Shown one piece after another: positions 57,811 to 64,000 of a stretch of 64,000 bases of DNA. Source of the stretch: Buddleja alternifolia (taxonomy: Eukaryota > Streptophyta > Magnoliopsida > Lamiales > Scrophulariaceae). Positions within the stretch are counted from its first letter, which is position 1. Each line of letters begins with the position of its first letter. The stretch spans positions 2,891,001-2,955,000 of the forward strand of contig CM033405.1 of NCBI GenBank assembly GCA_019426215.1, in the 5' to 3' direction. Under the pieces are notes generated by a model. It was not told where the DNA came from and searched no databases. It saw only the letters and a program-made list of their open reading frames with translations. The translations under genes were made by a program, and so were the position numbers.

Positions 57811-58322
57811 GAACATCGTCTTTCCAATTGGTTTATGGCCACGAAGCAGTTATCCCAATGGAGATTAATATAAAATCGAGAAGAATACTTGAGCAAACCA
57901 AGCTCACCTCTGAAAAATATGCCAATAATATGAACATAGAAAATCTGGATCAAGAAATGGTACAAATGATGGCATTACAGCAAATCGAAATACAAAAACG
58001 AAGGATTGAGAAAAGTTATAACAAAAAGGTAAAGGCGAGATCCTTCGAAAAAGGGGACTTGGTTTGGAAAATGATATTACCAGAGGGCTCCAAGGATCAT
58101 TTTTATGGAAAATGGTCCCCTAAGTGGGAAGGACCGTTCTTGATCGCCAACAGATTATCGGGAAACTCTTATAAATTACAACACTTAGATGGAATCGAAT
58201 ATGGTAAAGCATTAAATGCCAAACACTTAAAAACATACACACCAAGCATATGGAAAACAAATGAAGCAGTAATATTAGAAAGATTGCCCGAAACAGGCCA
58301 GAATTTCTTACACAAAACTTAG
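57777..58322 (+). pseudogene. Tat element integrase C-terminal part
   Basis: Continues integrase in the third frame: SLGTSSFQLVYGHEAVIP, the IQKRRIEKSYNKKVKARSFE linker, the GDLVWKMILPEGSKDHFYGK and WSPKWEGPFLI tail, ending NAKHLKTY. Stop at 58322. The antisense gene's 3' end lies 38 bases further on. Confidence 0.82.
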
Positions 58323-58360
58323 AAGGCAAAAAAAAAAAAAAATCAAAATAAGTACAAGCC

Positions 58361-61300
58361 CTAGAAACGAATGAAAGGGAAAGAACTAGCTAGAACTTCC
58401 AAAGATGTCTCGAAAACATCTTTTTCAACAAGTGCAGGTCGAATTATGTTCTCGAATTCTTCCTCCAATCTAGTGACTTGATCATCAAAGGATACCATAT
58501 CCGCTTCTACTTGGTCGGCTAAGGAAACAAGGCGATCCCTCTCCGCCTGCAGATCAGCAATTCGAACGTCCAAATCAGCTATTTGGGCTAAGTAATTAGC
58601 CCGGGTGTTGGCTAAAACAAGGGCTTGATCCTGTAGCTGATTGATGCGCCTGTTATGCTCGATAGACGCCTCTTCATCCAAAGGGTTGATCCCTTGGTCC
58701 ATATAATCTCTAAGATTATTCAGGCAGCTCTCGAGCACTCTGCGGGCCCCTTCAAATATGGGGAGCCACGTGCCTGATACTCTCGACTGGGCTTCATCGA
58801 GAAGAAAATGGAGTCTCTGAATTAATGCCGGATCATCGGGGCGGCGCCGAATGTCGTAGAGCGCCGTAGTCAACTCGATCTTAGAAAAGGCAGGGACAAT
58901 GACTTTATCTGAAAAGTTCGAAAGGAAAGTTATGAAAAAGAAGCAAATACGAAGATAAAAAGGGCAGAGACAAACTCGAAAAACACCTTCAGGAGGAGCC
59001 AATGGTGCTGGAACAGCCGAGCTCGAAGGCATCGGGTCCAGTGGAACCACTGATGAAGGGACAAAAGCTTGGTCAGGTTCAACAGTTGTGGCCGGTGATG
59101 ACTCACTCAAGGGGGGCGAAGGACTAGGAGTAAATGGGATACCCATATCGGTAACGGGTACCGGTTCATGACTGCTCGAAGCGGTGGTAGTCGGAAGCTC
59201 TGAAATGAATTACGGGCATTTAAAAATAACATATGGGAAACACTCAAATAAGTATACAGGTAGTATGCCATATTAATTACCTGAAGTGGAGACATTTTCT
59301 GCTAGAGATGGGGGCACTGGATTCGGTATGAGTTGAGTCACCATAGAGGTACGATCCTCTCGAGAGGCAGTATCCGTCGAAGGTTGGACGGTTACAGCTT
59401 CAGGGGTAACTACGAGATGGAAAAAGAATAAGGCAAGGACTTCGACATAATGAACAACTGAATGAATCGAGAAAAATGCCTTCCAAACGAGTGAGTTTAC
59501 TGTTTTTCCTAAGAAGAGATGGTTCCTCGTCTTCTTCTTCACCTAATCCTACTTCCTCGATCGAAGTCAAGGCACTAGAAATAGGCGGTTCTCGAATAGC
59601 CAAGGCCGAACGCTTTTGAGTAAGCGGCGCAGGTGCAGGAGTAGCTTTCGATTTACTTGTGCCGGATGAACCGGTTGCAGGGGTTTGTCGTCTAACCGAA
59701 GGGGCTCGTACGACAATTTCTGATTCCCGAAGGGCTTGATAGAGGCTATCACTGGCTCGAACAGAAGAGTCGTCTCTCTCAAACCTCTATCCCGAAGTAA
59801 GAGAGTGGGGAATTACGTAGGCATCCTCTTGACAAAATAAATGACTAGTTAATAGATAGAAATAAAAATTTTTGAAGAAAACAAAGCAAGAGAATCGGAG
59901 ATACCTCGACAGGTAGTAATTTCGAGAGGTCCGCAACGTTTCCAGAACCCCCGAAGGTTCTAGTGGCCTCGATGACCAGTCGCCATATGATGCGCCTTGA
60001 GTAGTCTCGTTGCAAGACTTTGTTCCAAAAATCAACGAAACAGGGTTCTACTCGAATGACCCTGCAAAAAATGGGAACTGGCAATGACAAAATTTGACAC
60101 GATGGCATACCTCGAATAATGGTTTCCACTCGATCCCTTTTTAACTTAGGGATCGTATATTGTTTTTGAAACCAAGGACGGTTCATCGTGCCAAGAAATG
60201 GAAGAGCAAAACTTTGGCTGATGCCAAACTGACTCGAGTATAACTAGGGAAAAAGCAGGATAAAAATGCTGTTAACACAAAGAACAAAATCGGACAAATT
60301 TGTAATACTATCTAATACCAAACTATTCATTAAACAGAATAGGAGACGAAGAGTCGGACCTTTTCAAAAACCTACCCTTCTCGCCTCTGTCGCCTTATAC
60401 CAAGAAGGAAACTATTCACTACTCATATGGCTATTTGAATACTTTTGAAAAAGTTTATAGCAATCAAAGCAAAAACAATTCTCAACGCCCAAGACCAGGC
60501 GCAAGGGAGAACAAGCGAGTTAGCTGCTGTCGGAAAAAGCTAGCCATCCTACTTGTTTGCAAAGTCGGTGCTTCAGATCGATCGTAAGTCGGGATGGTTG
60601 CATCTTGTCTCCCCTACTCCTCTTCTGGTTGTGCCATTACCAATCGCGGCCCCGATCCGGCCGTGTGATCATACAACAAAAAATCAGACAATGACGGAGA
60701 TCGAGCGTAGACAGTAGAACAATTCTTTATTACATACAATTAGTTAAAGGATAAAGCTGAACAGACACCAACAAACTATCATAGGAACGTCTGCTGGTCG
60801 ATCAGTCCAGGCAGATGTGCTAACCTATTCCGATGGTGGAGTGCTCGCCCAGCGAGAAAGGCCCTGACCCTGCATATCGCTTTTCGTTCATTTCTACTGC
60901 GAAAACATAGCCGCCATAATAAAAGCAGGCGAAGCAGCTAGAAGTACTTTGATTCGAAATATCATTTAACAATTACCTGGGGATTATAAACTTCGACACC
61001 GGGAGTATTGTCTGCATAAAGGAGATCCCGAGAGAATAGAATGGAATGCCAGTATGGTTGATCGTCCTCTTGGTCTTCGAGAGAGTCAATATCAACCATC
61101 CAATCAGGGAAAGCGGTATGAGACCAATGAGTCGAGGCTTGGTCATGTCTTATTTCGAAAAACGGGCACCAAGTCGACACATACAACGGGATGAACAGAG
61201 TGCACAAAATTGGAAGATAAGAATCCTTTTTGAGAGGGATCAAGAGGTTTACAGTGGCTTCACCATAGCAAGCCCAATCCGAAAGAGGCTTGAGATTGCT

Positions 61301-62383
61301 CGAGGAACCTAAGGCGGTCTCGAAAGAGGGAAGGTTTCTAACATTTAGTAGTTCGGGGTAATAAAGGAAAGCCCAACAAGTCAACAACCACAGGGGGCCA
61401 GACACCCTTTTTACGCTCGAAGGGCTTTGATAAATATGAGACATCATACGGTAAAAATGGGATAAAACAAGTGGAGCCAATTTGAACGGCCCCATAGTTG
61501 CAGCAATATTAGCAGCTAAAAGAAGGAAAGTTTTATTCACAACACACCCCGAGTTCATAAATAAGCGACAAAAAACAAAATTTAAAAAGAGTACCTCTTC
61601 GAAGTCAGGTACTAGGTCCTCATTTTCGATAAAATGTTTGACCAAAACGGAGTAAGCTATGTTGGAGCCACTACTTTTACCATGGTGTTGCAACCACTGG
61701 GAGGTGGCCACTAAGATGGATTTGGCGATAGGGATGGGATCACTCGAAGGGAGAGTCGTGCCATGGGGAGACAGACCAGTAATCAAAGCCACGTCTTCGA
61801 GCTTGACTGTTTGAATCCCTCGAGGTAAAATGAAGCAATTATAAGAGGGATGCCAAGATAAAGCCAGAGAGTCAGTCATCACCTGCTCAAAGGGTAACAC
61901 CTGATAACATGCCAATCGAATCAGGCCTAGAATTCGATTTTCCCTCCATTTGGGGTGAAATTGACGGAGGCGCTCGAACCAGGGGAAAACATCGACGCTT
62001 CCAATCCACCCATTTATGGGTTTCCTTATATTAGTCCAAACAAACCTTCGAACCTCTCGATTCATGCAAAGGGGAGTATGAGCACCTTCCAAAGCGGGCC
62101 AAACCCCTAATAAGTCAGGGGCTTGCGGAGCCGTACCATCGAAGGTAGCCAAATCGAATCGAGGACTAAGTGATAGATGAGGAATCGACTCTCCTCTGTG
62201 ACTAGAAGCTCCTCGAGGAACTATGTGAGACGTTTCGACTGGCACCACCTTGGTATCGCGATAATACTGGTGAAAAGCCCTAGCAATACGGTGGATTTCC
62301 TCGGCCTCCCCACAACCCAAAATCGATGCTTGGGAGACCAAGAAAGTAAGGTCATGAGCAGCTAGATGTGGGGGGACAGCCAT
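58361..62383 (-). CDS. Antisense plant mobile domain (PMD) gene inside the Tat element, six exons
   Basis: I assemble six exons on the minus strand: 62383-60977, 60243-59905, 59825-59501, 59409-59281, 59199-58987 and 58908-58361. Every intron has GT and AG ends (733, 79, 91, 81 and 78 bp), and the phases (0,0,1,1,1) join without a shift. The product is about 986 codons. Exon 1 holds the PMD (Aminotransferase-like mobile domain): LCMNREVRRFVW, WFERLRQFHP, and VKLEDVALITGLSPHG at about 193-208. Across junction 1 NPQ-LYSSQFGISQ restores a PMD-family motif. Exons 3-5 are Pro/Ser/acidic-rich and exon 6 is a long coiled coil. One TAG (59787-59789) after SLTSG interrupts it. PMD proteins in plants act in silencing and meristem upkeep; here the role is unknown. 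Confidence 0.8.
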
Positions 62384-62492
62384 TGTGTGATGTGGATGAA
62401 GAAAGAAAGTACACAAAAGGGGCGACGAATAAAACGAATACTCGAAGAAGAAGGTAGAAGAGGAAAAGTGAAATGGAAATAACACGCTGCGT

Positions 62493-62500
62493 ATTTATAA
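62493..62500 (-). promoter_or_regulatory. TATA box of the antisense PMD gene
   Basis: TATAAATA on the minus strand, 110 bases upstream of the ATG at 62383, followed by CGCAGCGTG and a pyrimidine-rich leader. Placement fits a start of transcription near 62465. It lies about 340 bases inside the 3' LTR border, so the antisense gene has its own promoter, separate from the LTR. Confidence 0.6.
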
Positions 62501-62836
62501 GGATTGGAACGATTGGAGGTGAAAAGACGCGATGAGTGATTGACAGAATATCGAGACGTTAAGAAAGACGGCGATTTGAAAGAAGCATGATGTTTCACAT
62601 GAATCGACGCATATAATGCCGGGGACATAAACTCATAATGATTAAAAAACCTCGGGAAAAACCCTAAGGGACGTGTTTTCAATAACCATCAGAAAGTGAA
62701 AAGTCTCAGTATTTAAGGAAAAGACGGGTTATTTGAAAAAAGAAAAAGACCCGCGAAGCTGAAGCATCCCCAAGGAGAGACGTGTCTATTTGATATATAT
62801 GAACTCAAAATATTCACATATATCAGGGGGGGCATC

Positions 62837-63583
62837 TGTTTATAATAAATAAATAAATAGGTCATTCGAAAGAGGTGCCACGAAAAAGAGGCTGAATGTG
62901 AATAGGCCCACTAATCGAAAAATATTCAGAATAAGCCCAAATAGGGAAACAAGGTAGCCTGGGCCACTTAGAAGAAAAACGAAGAGGCAAGAAAATAGGG
63001 CCCATTTAATAAAGAGGTTTATCCGAAATAAAAAAGGAACACGCCAAGATCTAGAAATTTTGAAACAGGCAGTTGAAGGCGGTTTGCCAGAACAGAGAAC
63101 GTGGGTCGTACGTGGATAAAAAGGCGAGAAGAAGAAGGAAGAAGGACAGACAACATCTCAGAGAAAAAACTCAATCTTTTCATAATTATTAGCAGCTTTC
63201 GTAGTTTATTTCAGTTTCCCATAGTTCCCTTTTTAGGTTAGAATTTAGATTCAGTTCAATTCCTCGTAATTTCTAGTATAGAGTAATCTAGTAGAATTGT
63301 AGTAGGCGGAGCAAAAGGCCAGGTCCGTAGCTTGTATTTCTGAAGAATTCATCGAGAATCTATGGAGGTATTTTCCCTTTTCTTAATTTAACGCAGTTTA
63401 TATATAACGTGTTGCAATTATATTTTCCTCATAAACAGTTAAAAGAGTGAATTGAAAGACGTAGGACCACCGGTAGCCTATTTAGGTAGGGGTCGATAGA
63501 TAATTCTAAGTTGAGATTATCGCGAGGCAGGGATCGTCTACTCGAAATCCCTCCTTATTCTAGTCTGTTTTTCACGCGAAACA
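62837..63583 (+). repeat. 3' LTR of the Tat element
   Basis: 747 bp, TGTTTATAAT..CGCGAAACA, preceded by the polypurine ATCAGGGGGGGCA (62822-62834). Shares its ends and several blocks with the solo LTR at 29184-29950. Contains AAGGAGG- and GAAGAAGAAGG-type runs and a TATGGAGGTATTTT segment near 63360. Its 5' partner is not in the window, so no age can be given. Confidence 0.85.
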
Positions 63584-64000
63584 CATATACAATACAACTA
63601 TCGATATGAAATTGAAATCACTATTTGATGTGATTTCTTTGACATCAACTCAAATACCAAAAGCAAAAAAGAGTTATTTAATATACATCACAAATTCAAA
63701 ATTATTATTTATTTATTTTTGTCACATGTGATTTCTTTGACATCAACTCAAATATCAAAAGAAAAAAAAGAGCTAATTAATACACATCACGTATTCAAAA
63801 TTATTGTTTTATTTTACTTTTTTTTGCCTAATATTGAACTTCATATGCGAAGTAAAAACTTAATCCAGTGTATGAATGCTAATATTATTGTTTTAGACAA
63901 ATATTCTTGATAACTAATTTCATTTTTTGCCTAATGTTTTACCTGATGTAAGAATACGAAGTAAAAACTTGACTGGATGTAAGAATTTTAACTTGATTTA
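63584..64000. repeat. Tandem repeats at the right edge
   Basis: ATGTGATTTCTTTGACATCA recurs at 63628 and 63726 (period 98), each with CAACTCAAATA.CAAAAG following. TTTTTTGCCTAAT..GAAGTAAAAACTT recurs near 63822 and 63924 (period about 102). The array runs off the window. It may be a satellite or the internal repeat of another element; no gene. Confidence 0.75.

Larger units (their letters stand above)
51540..63583 (+). mobile_element. Tat-lineage Ty3/Gypsy retrotransposon, 5'-truncated
   Basis: Order on the plus strand: Gag, protease, RT, RNase H, second RNase H, integrase, then a 4-kb region with an antisense gene, polypurine tract and 3' LTR. The two RNase H domains and the long region with an extra antisense frame are marks of the Tat lineage (Ogre/Retand type). 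The 5' LTR, primer site and start of Gag are missing at the assembly gap. Pol contains at least two frameshifts and one nonsense codon, so this copy is dead. Confidence 0.88.

Noticed and set aside
60062..60110. A further 49-bp intron in the antisense PMD gene (CGAG|GTATGC..TTTTGCAG)
   Set aside because: Too short for a plant intron and its removal would shift the frame; reading through it keeps the frame open.

Overview
This window is nuclear DNA of a flowering plant, probably a eudicot. It is AT-rich, its genes have canonical GT-AG introns and telo-box promoters, and plant-specific families are present (GAUT, GLUTAMINE DUMPER, PPR). Much of the rest is plant transposons. No prokaryotic or organellar genes are seen. 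The species cannot be named from the sequence.

Host genes, left to right: the last two exons of a GT8 galacturonosyltransferase (1-665, +); a complete 6-phosphogluconate dehydrogenase with a long 5' UTR intron (4554-6023, +); a minus-strand cluster of small GLUTAMINE DUMPER (GDU) membrane-protein genes (A 13841-14134, C 32991-33284, D 35451-35783), one GDU pseudogene (B, split between 20275 and 25426) and two GDU-like scraps; and an intronless mitochondrial-type PPR gene (40091-42049, -). The pairing GAUT then 6PGD, with a PPR gene further on, resembles the start of Arabidopsis chromosome 3 as I recall it.

The 8-34 kb region is a direct segmental duplication (about 7995-14376 and 27010-33731), with GDU-B lying between the copies. 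Comparing the two copies gives empty sites for several insertions. The nesting can be read from target-site duplications. A hAT-type element cut GDU-B and a Copia element then landed inside the hAT element. In the second copy a MULE carries a Tourist MITE and a solo LTR. Four SINE-like insertions have 10-15 bp duplications. At 6325-7705 a TIR element appears to carry a promoter, 5' UTR and first exon of an unknown gene, which is a Pack-MULE-like structure.

From about 45 kb to the end the window is almost all retroelement: an L1-type LINE (ORF1 broken, ORF2 open) cut at 49902 by the LTR of a minus-strand chromodomain Gypsy element; a 9-base N gap (51531-51539); then a 12 kb Tat-lineage Gypsy element (51540-63583, +) with two RNase H domains and a 3' LTR. 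Between its integrase and 3' LTR lies an antisense gene (62383 down to 58361) with its own TATA box. I can assemble it into six exons whose splice phases all agree. It encodes a plant mobile domain (PMD) protein with a proline-rich middle and a coiled-coil tail, and has one premature stop. This is the most interesting item in the window.
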